From assembly GCA_022791975.1 (NCBI GenBank), contig JAAWAC010000013.1, positions 1-64,000 of the forward strand: a stretch of 64,000 nt of DNA, given 5' to 3'. A program made the position numbers and the translations under genes. Shown here one piece after another: positions 17,128 through 25,285 of this stretch. Source of the DNA: Lachnospiraceae bacterium (GTDB taxonomy: Bacteria > Bacillota > Clostridia > Lachnospirales > Lachnospiraceae). The notes beneath the pieces are model-generated. The model ran no database searches. It saw nothing but the letters and a program-made list of their open reading frames with translations, and had not been told where the DNA came from. How positions within the stretch are numbered: the first letter of the stretch is position 1; each line of letters begins with the position of its first letter.

Positions 17128-17144
17128 TTGGCACGGAATTTGCT
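17128..17144 (+). promoter_or_regulatory. Sigma-54 (-24/-12) promoter of the ABC/GH51 operon
   Basis: TTGGCACGGAATTTGCT matches the YTGGCACGRNNNTTGCW consensus exactly, with GG (17130-17131) and GC (17142-17143) 12 bases apart. The ABC substrate-binding protein gene starts 78 bases downstream. No sigma-A promoter of similar quality lies in between. Upstream, GTGCAAAAGGGGTGCGCAA near 17011 contains two GTGC half-sites one helical turn apart and may be an activator site. Confidence 0.9.
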
Positions 17145-17222
17145 CATATATTATTTAGGCCCTCATATCTCCGCTCGCGGGGGGATAAGGGCAGGTAAAC
17201 GGAAAACGAAGGAGGTAAAGAA

Positions 17223-18584
17223 ATGAAGAAGAAACTATTGGCGTCACTGTTAACAGCGGCAATGGTACTGTCTCTGGCAGCCTGTGGAGGAAAATCCGAG
17301 GAAGCGCCAGCAAACACACCCAGTGAGACAACAGAGGGAGGCTCAGAGCAGGCGGAGCAGGAGACACCAGCCGCAGGGGAAACCATTGAGCTGAGCGTGT
17401 GGACAGCAAATGAGCTGCACAACCAGATGTTTGAGTTTGGAGAGAAGGCCTACAATGAGAAGCATCCGGATAACCCGGTAAAGCTTAATATTGAGACATA
17501 TCCCAATACGGAGATGGCAAACAAGCTGTTGATTGCTCTTCAGTCCGGAACCGGCGCTCCGGATATTGCGGACATCAATATCAACTATTTCACCAACTTT
17601 ACAAAGGGACAAATTGACTTAGTTCCCTTAAACGATCTGGTGGAGCGGGAGATTGACAACTGTGTAGCATCTCGGTTTGATCTGTACAAAAAGGGCGATG
17701 ACTACTACGGAATTCCTACCCATGTAGGCGCTACCTGCGTTTACTGGAACATGAACATCGTAGAGGAAGCTGGTTTTAGCATTGATGACATCAATGCCAT
17801 TAAAACCTGGGATGAGTACAAGGAAATGGGTATTCAGATTCTTGAAAAGACTGGAAAGCCCATGACTATCTTCGAGGTAGCCGACCAGCGTCCCTTCTGG
17901 CCCCTGATTGTGCAGGCAGGCGGAGACTACTTAACTGCTGATAACGAGGTTGTTATGGATAGCGCGGAGAATGTTAAGGTTCTGGAGTGGATGAAGGACT
18001 TCTTTGATACCGGCGCCGTTGTTCCCTGCCCGGGTGGAGCTACCGGTATGGAGGAATTTTGGACCTGGCTGAATGGGGGAGGCTGCGCATCCCTGACCAT
18101 GCCTGCCTGGTACATGAGCCGTTTCACCAACTATATGCCGGATCTGAAGGGTCGGGTAGCCATCACTCCCATGCCCGTATTTGAAGAGGGACAGCCCAGA
18201 ACCGTTGGTATCGGCGGAACAGGAACCGCTATTACTACCCAGTGCAAGAACGTGGAAATAGCAAAAGAGGTTCTGTATGAGAGCAAGATGACCTATGAGG
18301 CAAATGTAAATATCTGGGAAGTGCTTCAGTTTGACCCGGTTCGGACGGATGTATGGAGCGATGAGAAGCTTCTGGAGCCCATGGAGTATTTCTATAACCA
18401 GTCCTTCTTTGAGATTATGAAGGATTATGTGGTAGACGCTCCCTCCCCCAGCAATCCGGATTTGGCCACAGCGGCTCAGGATTTGGTCAAGAATACGGTT
18501 ATGTATAACGTATTTGTGGCAGGATCAGAGACTCCTGAGGAGGCATTAAAGAATGCTGCCGAGGAATTGAGAGCACAGCAATAG
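17223..18584 (+). CDS. ABC transporter sugar-binding lipoprotein (family 1)
   Basis: Extracellular solute-binding protein of a carbohydrate ABC importer. A lipoprotein signal ends at LSLAACGGK (lipobox Cys near residue 21), followed by a low-complexity Glu/Thr-rich linker and the family 1 fold (LSVWTANELHNQMFEFGEKAY, then INYFTNFTKGQIDLVPLNDL). At 453 residues it has the normal size for oligosaccharide binders. It is the first gene behind the sigma-54 promoter, and two permeases and a GH51 follow. Likely ligands are arabino-oligosaccharides (inference from context). AAGGAGGTAAAGAA precedes the ATG. Confidence 0.92.
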   Translation: MKKKLLASLLTAAMVLSLAACGGKSEEAPANTPSETTEGGSEQAEQETPAAGETIELSVWTANELHNQMFEFGEKAYNEKHPDNPVKLNIETYPNTEMANKLLIALQSGTGAPDIADININYFTNFTKGQIDLVPLNDLVEREIDNCVASRFDLYKKGDDYYGIPTHVGATCVYWNMNIVEEAGFSIDDINAIKTWDEYKEMGIQILEKTGKPMTIFEVADQRPFWPLIVQAGGDYLTADNEVVMDSAENVKVLEWMKDFFDTGAVVPCPGGATGMEEFWTWLNGGGCASLTMPAWYMSRFTNYMPDLKGRVAITPMPVFEEGQPRTVGIGGTGTAITTQCKNVEIAKEVLYESKMTYEANVNIWEVLQFDPVRTDVWSDEKLLEPMEYFYNQSFFEIMKDYVVDAPSPSNPDLATAAQDLVKNTVMYNVFVAGSETPEEALKNAAEELRAQQ

Positions 18585-18601
18585 ACAAAAGCAGAAAGAG
18601 G

Positions 18602-18630
18602 TTGCCGCTCTGGTTTTGTCTGAGCGGCAA
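18602..18630 (+). promoter_or_regulatory. Intercistronic hairpin after the binding-protein gene
   Basis: TTGCCGCTC and GAGCGGCAA form a perfect 9-bp stem around an 11-base loop, without a following T-run. Such hairpins after binding-protein genes usually protect the upstream message so that it accumulates above the permease messages. Confidence 0.65.
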
Positions 18631-18647
18631 TCTTATATCCTAGGAGA

Positions 18648-19589
18648 ATGATCTTTGATGGAAGGGGGATGTTTGTGGAAAAGCAGTCAAAGAGCAACGG
18701 GTTCACAAAAATTTTGTATAACAAAAAGCTTGCGCCCTATATTTTTTGCTTGCCATTTATTATCTCGTTTTTAATTTTCTTTTTGTATCCGGCAATAAGC
18801 AGCTTTTTAATGAGTTTTCAGAAGATTGAGGGTTTTCAGAATACTACATGGATAGGCCTGGGGAATTATAAGCGTCTGTTTAACGTGCACTTCTTTAACG
18901 CCATAAAGTCCAGCACGATTTATACCATTTGCATGGTTTGTATTATGATGATACTGCCCATTACTATTGCAACGATTTTAAATTCGAAAATTATGAAGTG
19001 TAAAAACTTCTTTCGATCTGCTGTATTTATTCCTACGCTGACCTCTGTGGTAGTTGCCGGTATTTCCTTCCGTCTGCTTTTTGGAGAGACTGAGGGCGGC
19101 TTTTTTAACTCCATTATTTTAAAGCTAGGTGGGGAGATGATAAGCTGGAAAACCGGTTATGTGACAGGTATGATTATGATGGTTACCCTGGCGGCTTGGC
19201 GGGAGCTGGGGATTAACATGGTGTACTGTCTCTCAGCCCTGCAAAGTATCCCGGCGGAGCTCTATGAGGCGGCTGATATTGACGGGTGCAGTGGGGTTCA
19301 GAAGTTTTTCTATGTGACCATACCTCAGGTAAAACCCATTATCATTTACATTTTGACCCTGTCCATTATCAACGGCTATCGCATGTTTACAGAAGGGTAT
19401 GTTTATTGGAATGAGACCAATCCGGGAGATATCGGACTTACCATTGTGCGGTACATATACCAGCAGGCCTTCCAGAGGAATGACTTTGGAATGGGTTCAG
19501 CCATCGGTATGGTACTCCTTGTCATTATCATGGCTGTGAATATGGTACAGATGAATTTGTTTGGCATGTTTAAGAAGGAGGACGACTAA
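18648..19589 (+). CDS. Sugar ABC transporter permease (MalF/UgpA-like)
   Basis: One of two membrane subunits of the importer. About six transmembrane helices are visible, and the EAA loop that docks the ATPase reads ELYEAADIDGCSGVQKFF near residue 205. The start is uncertain: the ATG at 18648 has AGGAG only 3 bases away, and the in-frame ATG at 18669 has GGAAGGGGG immediately before it. No ATPase gene is in the locus, so a shared MsmX-type ATPase encoded elsewhere must power it. The stop overlaps the next ATG by one base. Confidence 0.92.
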   Translation: MIFDGRGMFVEKQSKSNGFTKILYNKKLAPYIFCLPFIISFLIFFLYPAISSFLMSFQKIEGFQNTTWIGLGNYKRLFNVHFFNAIKSSTIYTICMVCIMMILPITIATILNSKIMKCKNFFRSAVFIPTLTSVVVAGISFRLLFGETEGGFFNSIILKLGGEMISWKTGYVTGMIMMVTLAAWRELGINMVYCLSALQSIPAELYEAADIDGCSGVQKFFYVTIPQVKPIIIYILTLSIINGYRMFTEGYVYWNETNPGDIGLTIVRYIYQQAFQRNDFGMGSAIGMVLLVIIMAVNMVQMNLFGMFKKEDD

Positions 19590-20428
19590 TGAAAAATAAG
19601 AGAAAAGCTCTGTCGATTGTGTCGTTTTTCCTGTTCGCCATGCTGGCGATTATTATGCTGTTTCCGGTGTACTATCTGTTTGTGGGATCTTTGCAGGATG
19701 GGCAGGAGATTTTTGCCCATGGAATGCGTTTCTTCCTGAATCCAGCGGAAATTAAATGGGACAATTACCCCAATCTGCTTACCTACAACGATGGTATCTA
19801 TGTCACGTGGTTTACCAACAGTGTGCTCTATGCCTTGCTGTTTACAGTGTGTTCTCTGACACTGTCCTCTCTGGTGGGATATGGGCTGGGGGCTTATGAT
19901 TTCAAGGGAAAGAATTTTATCTTTATTCTCGTAATGATTGTAATGATGGTACCCCTGGAAATCCTTATGCTGCCTTTGTATAAGCTGGTGGTAAATATAA
20001 AGCTTATCAATACGGTAGGCGGCATTGTATTTCCCTTTATGGTGGCCCCGGTGGCAATCTTTTTCTTCCGCCAGTATGTGGCGGGCCTTCCCCGGGAGCT
20101 GATGGAGTCCGCTAGAATTGATGGCTGCACGGAGTTTGGCATTTTTACCCGGATTATGGTTCCTTTGATGAAGCCGGCTTTTGGAGCTATGACCATTCTG
20201 CTGGCCATGCAAAACTGGAACAGCTTCGTATGGCCCCTTATTGTACTGCGGGACAGCAACAAGTTTACGCTGACAATCGGTATTGCGTCCCTGATCAATC
20301 CATACAGCGCCAACTATGATGTAATGATAGCAGGCTCGGTTGTGGCAATTCTTCCCATATTGATTCTCTTCTTGTTTAACCAGAAATTCTTTATCTCCGG
20401 TTTGACAAGCGGTGGCGTCAAGGGATAA
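19589..20428 (+). CDS. Sugar ABC transporter permease (MalG/UgpE-like)
   Basis: Second membrane subunit, 279 residues with about six helices. The EAA loop reads ELMESARIDGCTEFGIF near residue 170, and the C-terminal QKFFISGLTSGGVKG is the classic ending of this family. AAGGAGG within the end of the previous gene serves as ribosome binding site, and the ATG shares its A with the preceding stop, implying translational coupling. The GH51 gene follows after 38 bases. Confidence 0.94.
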   Translation: MKNKRKALSIVSFFLFAMLAIIMLFPVYYLFVGSLQDGQEIFAHGMRFFLNPAEIKWDNYPNLLTYNDGIYVTWFTNSVLYALLFTVCSLTLSSLVGYGLGAYDFKGKNFIFILVMIVMMVPLEILMLPLYKLVVNIKLINTVGGIVFPFMVAPVAIFFFRQYVAGLPRELMESARIDGCTEFGIFTRIMVPLMKPAFGAMTILLAMQNWNSFVWPLIVLRDSNKFTLTIGIASLINPYSANYDVMIAGSVVAILPILILFLFNQKFFISGLTSGGVKG

Positions 20429-20466
20429 GCAATAAAACATAACATTTCAACACGGAGGAAAATAAG

Positions 20467-22005
20467 ATGGCAAATCAAATCATTGTAAATGCAAAGGCGG
20501 AGAAATCTACCATCAGCAGAATGATCTACGGACATTTTGCAGAGCATTTGGGAAGATGTATTTACGACGGGTTTTATGTGGGGGAGGATTCCAAGATTCC
20601 CAATGTTAAGGGAATGCGGACGGATATTATTGAGGCCCTTAAGAAAATAAAGATTCCCTGCCTGCGCTGGCCAGGGGGATGCTTTGCAGATGAATACCAC
20701 TGGAAAGATGGCATTGGACCCAAGGAGTCACGTCCTACCATGGTGAATACCCACTGGGGCGGCGTGGTGGAAAATAACCATTTCGGAACCCATGAGTTTT
20801 TTGAGTTGTGCGAAATGCTGGATGCGGAGCCTTATATCTGTGGAAATGTGGGCAGCGGTACCGTGCAGGAAATGTCGGAGTGGGTGGAGTACATGACCTT
20901 TGACGGGAAGTCTCCCATGGCGGATCTGAGAAGAGAGAATGGTCGGGAGGAGCCCTGGAGACTGAAGTATTTTGGAATTGGAAATGAGAACTGGAACTGT
21001 GGCGGTCGTATGCGGGCAGAGTATTACGCGGACGAGGTTTCCAGATACAACCTGTATGCCAGAGATTATGGGGAAAATAAGCTTTATCGTATCGGAGCCG
21101 GGCCCCGGGGTGCCAATTACAAGTGGACCGAGGTGTTGATGAGAGATGCCTCCATGTACTTGGATGCCATTGCCCTGCACTATTACACCAGAATCGGGGA
21201 CAAAATTGTGATCAGCAAGCTTCCCGACGGCAATGAGCGCTACCATACAGACAGCACAAAGTCCCGCAAGTCTGCCACGAACTTTGATGAGAGCCAGTGG
21301 TTTGGAGTTATGCAGGCGGCAGCCTTTACAGAAGAGCTGGTATCCAAGCATACAGCCATTATGGATAAATACGATCCGGACAAAAAAGTGGCTCTTATCG
21401 TGGATGAATGGGGAACCTGGTTTGACAATGAGCCGGGAACCAATCCGGGATTTCTGTATCAGCAAAATACCCTGCGAGATGCGGTTTCCGCCGGAGTCAG
21501 CCTGAATATTTTCAACAATCATGCGGACCGGATTCATATGACTAATATTGCCCAGACCATCAATGTGCTCCAGGCTATGATTCTCACGGAGGGAAGCAAG
21601 ATGGTGCTGACCCCCACCTATCATGTGTACGATATGTACAAGGTGCACCAGGATGCCAAGCTTCTTGATTTTGCCATGCTTTCCGACGATTATGTGTGTG
21701 ACGGGGAAACCCTTAAGAAGGTGAGCTGCTCCATTTCCAAGGATAAAGAGGGCGCTATCAACGCAACCCTTGTAAATGTGGATCCCAACGAAGGGGCAGA
21801 GGTGGTTTGCCATATTGCAGACTTTGGGAAGATTGGCAGCGTGGAAGGGACTGTTTTAACTTCGGATGCCATGAACACCATGAATACTTTTGACAATCCC
21901 AACCAGCTTCAGCCTACAGGATTTACGGACTTCCAGGTGGAGGGAGATAAGATTACCATAAAGATGCCTCCCAAATCGCTGGTGTTAATCTCCGTAAAGG
22001 CTTAA
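20467..22005 (+). CDS. abfA: Intracellular alpha-N-arabinofuranosidase (GH51, AbfA type)
   Basis: Releases L-arabinose from arabino-oligosaccharides. The compact 512-residue form shows the family opening [15 protein letters not shown] and [19 protein letters not shown]. The acid/base Glu is in [11 protein letters not shown] (near residue 174) and the nucleophile Glu in [10 protein letters not shown] (near 313). There is no signal peptide. It is the last enzyme of the sigma-54 operon, directly after the importer, so import and cleavage are co-expressed. CACGGAGGAAAATAAG precedes the ATG. It differs clearly from the 825-residue GH51 at 12376-14853, suggesting different linkage or chain-length preference. 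Confidence 0.95.
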   Translation: MANQIIVNAKAEKSTISRMIYGHFAEHLGRCIYDGFYVGEDSKIPNVKGMRTDIIEALKKIKIPCLRWPGGCFADEYHWKDGIGPKESRPTMVNTHWGGVVENNHFGTHEFFELCEMLDAEPYICGNVGSGTVQEMSEWVEYMTFDGKSPMADLRRENGREEPWRLKYFGIGNENWNCGGRMRAEYYADEVSRYNLYARDYGENKLYRIGAGPRGANYKWTEVLMRDASMYLDAIALHYYTRIGDKIVISKLPDGNERYHTDSTKSRKSATNFDESQWFGVMQAAAFTEELVSKHTAIMDKYDPDKKVALIVDEWGTWFDNEPGTNPGFLYQQNTLRDAVSAGVSLNIFNNHADRIHMTNIAQTINVLQAMILTEGSKMVLTPTYHVYDMYKVHQDAKLLDFAMLSDDYVCDGETLKKVSCSISKDKEGAINATLVNVDPNEGAEVVCHIADFGKIGSVEGTVLTSDAMNTMNTFDNPNQLQPTGFTDFQVEGDKITIKMPPKSLVLISVKA

Positions 22006-22012
22006 AAGAGCC

Positions 22013-22273
22013 ATGGAGCAATCCCAGGAGCTTTGCATTCCATGCCTGCTGCGGGGAATTTCCAACGAGGAATACGAAGAGGTAATCCGCTCCCATATAC
22101 GCTCTCTGGAGGAGGACGTGAAGGTTTCCCAGGAGGTATATGGGAAGCGGTTACAGATATGCAGTCAGTGTGAATTCCTGCGAAACGGATATTGCAGGCT
22201 GTGTGGATGCTTTGTGGAGATAAGAGCAATTAAAAAGTGGAACCAATGCGCAGATGAGCCGCCCCAATGGTAA
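22013..22273 (+). CDS. Small Cys-rich protein, DUF6171-like
   Basis: An 86-residue protein with Cys pairs at CIPC (near residue 9), CSQC (near 50) and CRLCGC (near 60), consistent with zinc-ribbon-type metal binding. The middle is a charged helix. The function is unknown. It starts 8 bases after the GH51 stop and may be co-transcribed with it by readthrough, but related small proteins occur in unrelated contexts, so a role in arabinose use should not be assumed. The end of the gene is built into a strong terminator stem. Confidence 0.7.
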   Translation: MEQSQELCIPCLLRGISNEEYEEVIRSHIRSLEEDVKVSQEVYGKRLQICSQCEFLRNGYCRLCGCFVEIRAIKKWNQCADEPPQW

Positions 22274-22294
22274 GGGCGGCTCATCTGCGTTTAT
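22250..22294 (+). terminator. Strong hairpin terminator overlapping the DUF6171 gene end
   Basis: GCAGATGAGCCGCCC (22250 onward) pairs perfectly with GGGCGGCTCATCTGC (ending 22288), a 15-bp stem with a 9-base loop, followed by GTTTATAAAA. The 5' arm encodes the last codons of the gene. The T-run is weak, but the symmetric stem could also serve the convergent hemolysin III gene. Confidence 0.7.
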
Positions 22295-22318
22295 AAAATA
22301 GTGCGCTGTGAATATGAT

Positions 22319-22981
22319 TTATAGTGGCATTCCAGCGATAAAAACGTACATAACAATAAAGTGGCACAGGCTGCCTCCCATAACAAAGAGATGAAAGATT
22401 TCATGGGAGCCGAAGTTTTTGTGCCTGGAATTAAAGATGGGAAGCTTCAGGGCGTAGATAATGCCTCCTATGGTGTAAATTACGCCCCCGGCCAGCAGCC
22501 AGCCAAAGGCGGCGGCAGAGAGGGAGTTTAAGATCTGGGTAAAGGCAAGCACGCAGAGCCAGCCCATGGTGATGTACAGTACGGAGGAAAACCATTTGGG
22601 ACAAGTAATCCAGCAGGCTTTAATCACAATGCCAGCCAGGGCAATGGTCCACACCAGCCCGCACAGAAAATACCCTTTTCTGTCCCCCAAAGCAATCAGG
22701 CAGATGGGGGTGTAGGAGCCGGCTATCAAAATAAAAATCATCATATGGTCGATTTTCCGCAAAATTCGGTTCCATTTCTCCGAGATATCCAGGGTGTGAT
22801 AGGTGGTGCTAGCGGCATATAAGGCAATCATGCTTCCCATAAAGATAGCCAGGGAAATCATGTGAATGTTGTCCGGATTTCGTGCAGCCTTGATAAGCAG
22901 AGGCGTGGATGCAAAGAGGGCCATCATCATACCGATGAAATGAGTGATTGCGCTTCCAGGGTCTTTGATGTGTAGTTTCAT
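22319..22981 (-). CDS. Hemolysin III / PAQR family membrane protein (TrhA-like)
   Basis: A seven-helix integral membrane protein of the YqfA/HlyIII family, linked in bacteria to membrane fluidity homeostasis. The family's zinc-site blocks are recognisable as STTYHTL (near residue 60) and SHEIFHLFVMGGSLCHF near the C-terminus. The 220-residue length is normal. GACAGGAGGTATCACCT directly precedes the ATG. It is monocistronic. Confidence 0.9.
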   Translation of the reverse strand: MKLHIKDPGSAITHFIGMMMALFASTPLLIKAARNPDNIHMISLAIFMGSMIALYAASTTYHTLDISEKWNRILRKIDHMMIFILIAGSYTPICLIALGDRKGYFLCGLVWTIALAGIVIKACWITCPKWFSSVLYITMGWLCVLAFTQILNSLSAAAFGWLLAGGVIYTIGGIIYALKLPIFNSRHKNFGSHEIFHLFVMGGSLCHFIVMYVFIAGMPL

Positions 22982-23082
22982 AGGTGATACCTCCTGTCGA
23001 ATATTTATATTTCAACATGTAGTTTTTAATACTATATGTAATATAAATAAATACTATACCAAAAAGGAGGAAATGTCAACAA

Positions 23083-23116
23083 AAAAGAGGAATAAACCAT
23101 CTCTGATTTATTCCTC
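23083..23116 (-). terminator. Terminator after the rubrerythrin gene
   Basis: GAGGAATAAA (23087-23096) and TTTATTCCTC (23107-23116) form a perfect 10-bp stem; on the minus strand it ends in TTTTTTG. Confidence 0.8.
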
Positions 23117-23146
23117 CAGCAATTCAGACTTTTTTAGTGGAAGCTT

Positions 23147-23692
23147 TTATTTACCGAAGTATCTCTCCAGCAGTCCCTGGAAGGCCTTGCCGTGTCTAGC
23201 CTCATCGCGGGCCATTTCATGCACGGTGTCATGAATAGCATCCAGGTTGGCAGCCTTTGCTCTCTTAGCCAGGTCAAACTTACCGGCGGTAGCGCCATTC
23301 TCAGCGGCCACTCTCATCTCCAGATTCTTCTTGGTGCTGTCAGTAACAACCTCACCCAGCAGTTCAGCAAACTTGGCAGCATGCTCAGCCTCTTCATAAG
23401 CTGCCTTCTCCCAGTACAGGCCGATTTCCGGATAGCCTTCTCTGTGAGCTACTCTAGCCATAGCCAGGTACATACCAACCTCGCTGCACTCGCCATTGAA
23501 GTTTGCTCTTAAGTCCTCCAGAATGTCCTCGCTTACGCCCTGGGCTACGCCTACCACGTGCTCAGCTGCCCAGCTTAAGCCTTCTGCCTGCTCTGTAAAC
23601 TTGTCTGCGCCAACGCCACACTGGGGGCATTTCTCCGGAGCTGCATCTCCCTCATGAACATAACCGCAAACGCTGCATACAAATTTCTTCAT
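23147..23692 (-). CDS. Reverse-type rubrerythrin (rubredoxin domain first)
   Basis: A non-haem iron NADH-peroxidase component that detoxifies hydrogen peroxide in anaerobes. The N-terminal rubredoxin domain has CSVCGY and CPQCG (residues 6-26), followed by a ferritin-like diiron domain with [19 protein letters not shown] and DEARHGKAF. Having the rubredoxin at the N-terminus marks the 'reverse' architecture typical of clostridia. AAAGGAGAA precedes the ATG. A Per-box-like palindrome lies 45 bases upstream and the perR-like gene is the next one upstream, so peroxide-inducible derepression is expected. Confidence 0.95.
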   Translation of the reverse strand: MKKFVCSVCGYVHEGDAAPEKCPQCGVGADKFTEQAEGLSWAAEHVVGVAQGVSEDILEDLRANFNGECSEVGMYLAMARVAHREGYPEIGLYWEKAAYEEAEHAAKFAELLGEVVTDSTKKNLEMRVAAENGATAGKFDLAKRAKAANLDAIHDTVHEMARDEARHGKAFQGLLERYFGK

Positions 23693-23736
23693 AGTACAAA
23701 TTCTCCTTTACATGATTTATTTTTATTTATTTAATA

Positions 23737-23753
23737 TTAGTAATGATTACTGA
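23737..23753 (-). promoter_or_regulatory. Per/Fur box upstream of the rubrerythrin gene
   Basis: TTAGTAATGATTACTGA is a 7-1-7 style dyad (AGTAAT-G-ATTACT) close to the Per-box consensus TTATAATNATTATAA. It lies between the perR-like gene and the rubrerythrin start. Confidence 0.7.
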
Positions 23754-23789
23754 TTACAGATATAAAGGTATCATAAGTTTCTATGCTTG

Positions 23790-24203
23790 TCAATCCTTTT
23801 TTTCTGTATCTCCTGCACTTGTACGACAATCAGGACACAGGCCATAAAAACAGGCGGTATGACCCTCTATCAGTCCGCTAAAAGCCTGACTTGCCTGGAT
23901 TTCCATCTGTTCCATATGGGGCAAGGGAAGATCAAGCACCGCATGGCATCGCCGACAGATAAAGTGATAATGGGGGTCCTGGTTGGCATCAAAGCGATCG
24001 GGACCGTCCGTGGAAATTTTGGAAATTTCTCCCAGCTCGGACAGCAGAGAAAGATTGCGGTAGACGGTTCCCAGGCTAATATGGGGAAATTCCCTCCGGA
24101 CATTGCGATAGACTACATCCGCAGTGGGATGGTCCTTGCGTCCCATAAGAAACTGTTTAATGGATTCTCTTTGTCTGCTGTACTTTATCACGGGCATGGT
24201 CAT
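23790..24203 (-). CDS. perR: Fur-family peroxide regulator (PerR-like)
   Basis: A metal-dependent repressor. The N-terminal winged helix has the Fur-family recognition region HISLGTVYRNLSLLSELGEI (residues 41-60). The C-terminal dimer domain has HYHFICRRCH and CPDC, the CxxC pairs that hold structural zinc. Length (137) is normal, and the ATG two codons in (MPVIKYS) is an equally good start. It lies 13 bases after the araD stop on the same strand, and the rubrerythrin gene follows 97 bases downstream with its own Per box. PerR is favoured over Fur or Zur by that context. Confidence 0.85.
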   Translation of the reverse strand: MTMPVIKYSRQRESIKQFLMGRKDHPTADVVYRNVRREFPHISLGTVYRNLSLLSELGEISKISTDGPDRFDANQDPHYHFICRRCHAVLDLPLPHMEQMEIQASQAFSGLIEGHTACFYGLCPDCRTSAGDTEKKD

Positions 24204-24216
24204 GTTCCTTTCCTAA

Positions 24217-24909
24217 TTACTGGCCATAATAAGCATTGGCTCCATGCTTTCTATAATAATGTTTGTCCTGGAGTTCCTGAGGAGCAGGCACATTTTTGGG
24301 ATTGATCCTCTCACAGTGAGCCGCCATTTTGGCTACCTCCTCCAGCACCACTGCATTGTGAACAGCCTCGTGGGCATCCTTTCCCCAGGTGAAGGGGCCG
24401 TGATTTTTGCACAGCACAGCCGGAGTAGCCACATAATCTATGCCTCTGGCCTCAAAATCATCTGCAATGAGAACCCCTGTATTCCGCTCATAGGCCTCTT
24501 CAATCTCTTCCTTGGTAAGATTTCTCACACAGGGCACCTCGCCATACAGATAATCCGCGTGGGTGGTTCCATAGCAGGGAATGCCCCTGCCTGCCTGCGC
24601 CCAGCTGGTGGCCCAGGTAGAATGCGTGTGAACGATCCCGCCGATATGCAGGAAACGATTGTAGAGCACCACATGCGTGGGGGTGTCAGAGGAAGGATTG
24701 TAGCGACCCTCCACCTTATTGCCCTCCAGATCCACGACTACCATATCCTCCGGCTTCATGACATCATAATCCACGCCGCTGGGCTTGATTACAAACAGGC
24801 CCTTCTCCCTGTCAATGCCGCTTACATTGCCCCAGGTAAAGGTTACCAGTCCATAGCGGGGCAGCTGCATATTAGCCTCAAAAACTTCCAACTTTAATTG
24901 CTCCAGCAT
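24217..24909 (-). CDS. araD: L-ribulose-5-phosphate 4-epimerase
   Basis: Converts L-ribulose-5-phosphate to D-xylulose-5-phosphate, the last step of L-arabinose entry into the pentose phosphate pathway. A class II aldolase/epimerase fold is evident: GNVSGID, the phosphate-binding SGVDYD, zinc ligands HTH in [14 protein letters not shown] (near residue 95), and KNHGPFTWG. The 230-residue length matches AraD. The ATG at 24909 is chosen for its AAAGGAGAG; the frame is open further upstream but without a site. No araA or araB is in the window. A clean sigma-A promoter lies 100 bases upstream. Its transcript could extend into perR. Confidence 0.92.
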   Translation of the reverse strand: MLEQLKLEVFEANMQLPRYGLVTFTWGNVSGIDREKGLFVIKPSGVDYDVMKPEDMVVVDLEGNKVEGRYNPSSDTPTHVVLYNRFLHIGGIVHTHSTWATSWAQAGRGIPCYGTTHADYLYGEVPCVRNLTKEEIEEAYERNTGVLIADDFEARGIDYVATPAVLCKNHGPFTWGKDAHEAVHNAVVLEEVAKMAAHCERINPKNVPAPQELQDKHYYRKHGANAYYGQ

Positions 24910-25009
24910 ATTTTTCTCTCCTTTGTCTAATCGCTTTTTTGTAACCTGTCGCCTTCCAGCCCCTAGGGCATGGAAATAGACAGATTTCAGTATCCATAAA
25001 ATATTATTT

Positions 25010-25038
25010 AGTATACCATGTATAGGGACGTTTTTCAA
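25010..25038 (-). promoter_or_regulatory. Sigma-A promoter for araD
   Basis: On the minus strand TTGAAA (25033-25038), a 17-base spacer and TATACT (25010-25015). An ORF on the other strand across this region (25018-25284) looks non-coding. Confidence 0.7.
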
Positions 25039-25204
25039 GAATTGGAAAAGCGACTATACCTGGCAATGTCTTACTTCACTATTATAGCAGACTTATACAA
25101 ACCTGCAAACGCCAGCCGGCAGTGTATCAGGGTAAAACAACTGGAAATCCATGGATTTTATGAAGAATTTTTAAGAATTTCTAAAGCTTTTGCAAATTCT
25201 AAGG

Positions 25205-25233
25205 TTGACAACAAATATGAGAGTTGTTATAAT
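25205..25233 (+). promoter_or_regulatory. Sigma-A promoter for the NlpC/P60 gene
   Basis: TTGACA (25205-25210), a 17-base spacer and TATAAT (25228-25233), 53 bases before the ATG at 25286. With the araD promoter it accounts for the 376-base gap between the two divergent genes. Confidence 0.85.
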
Positions 25234-25285
25234 TGGTTCATAAGTTTTAACAATTTTGTAATAATTAAAAGCCACGGAGGATAAG

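Noticed and set aside
25018-25284. 88-codon frame between araD and the NlpC/P60 gene
   Set aside because: It spans two divergent promoters and has no ribosome binding site.
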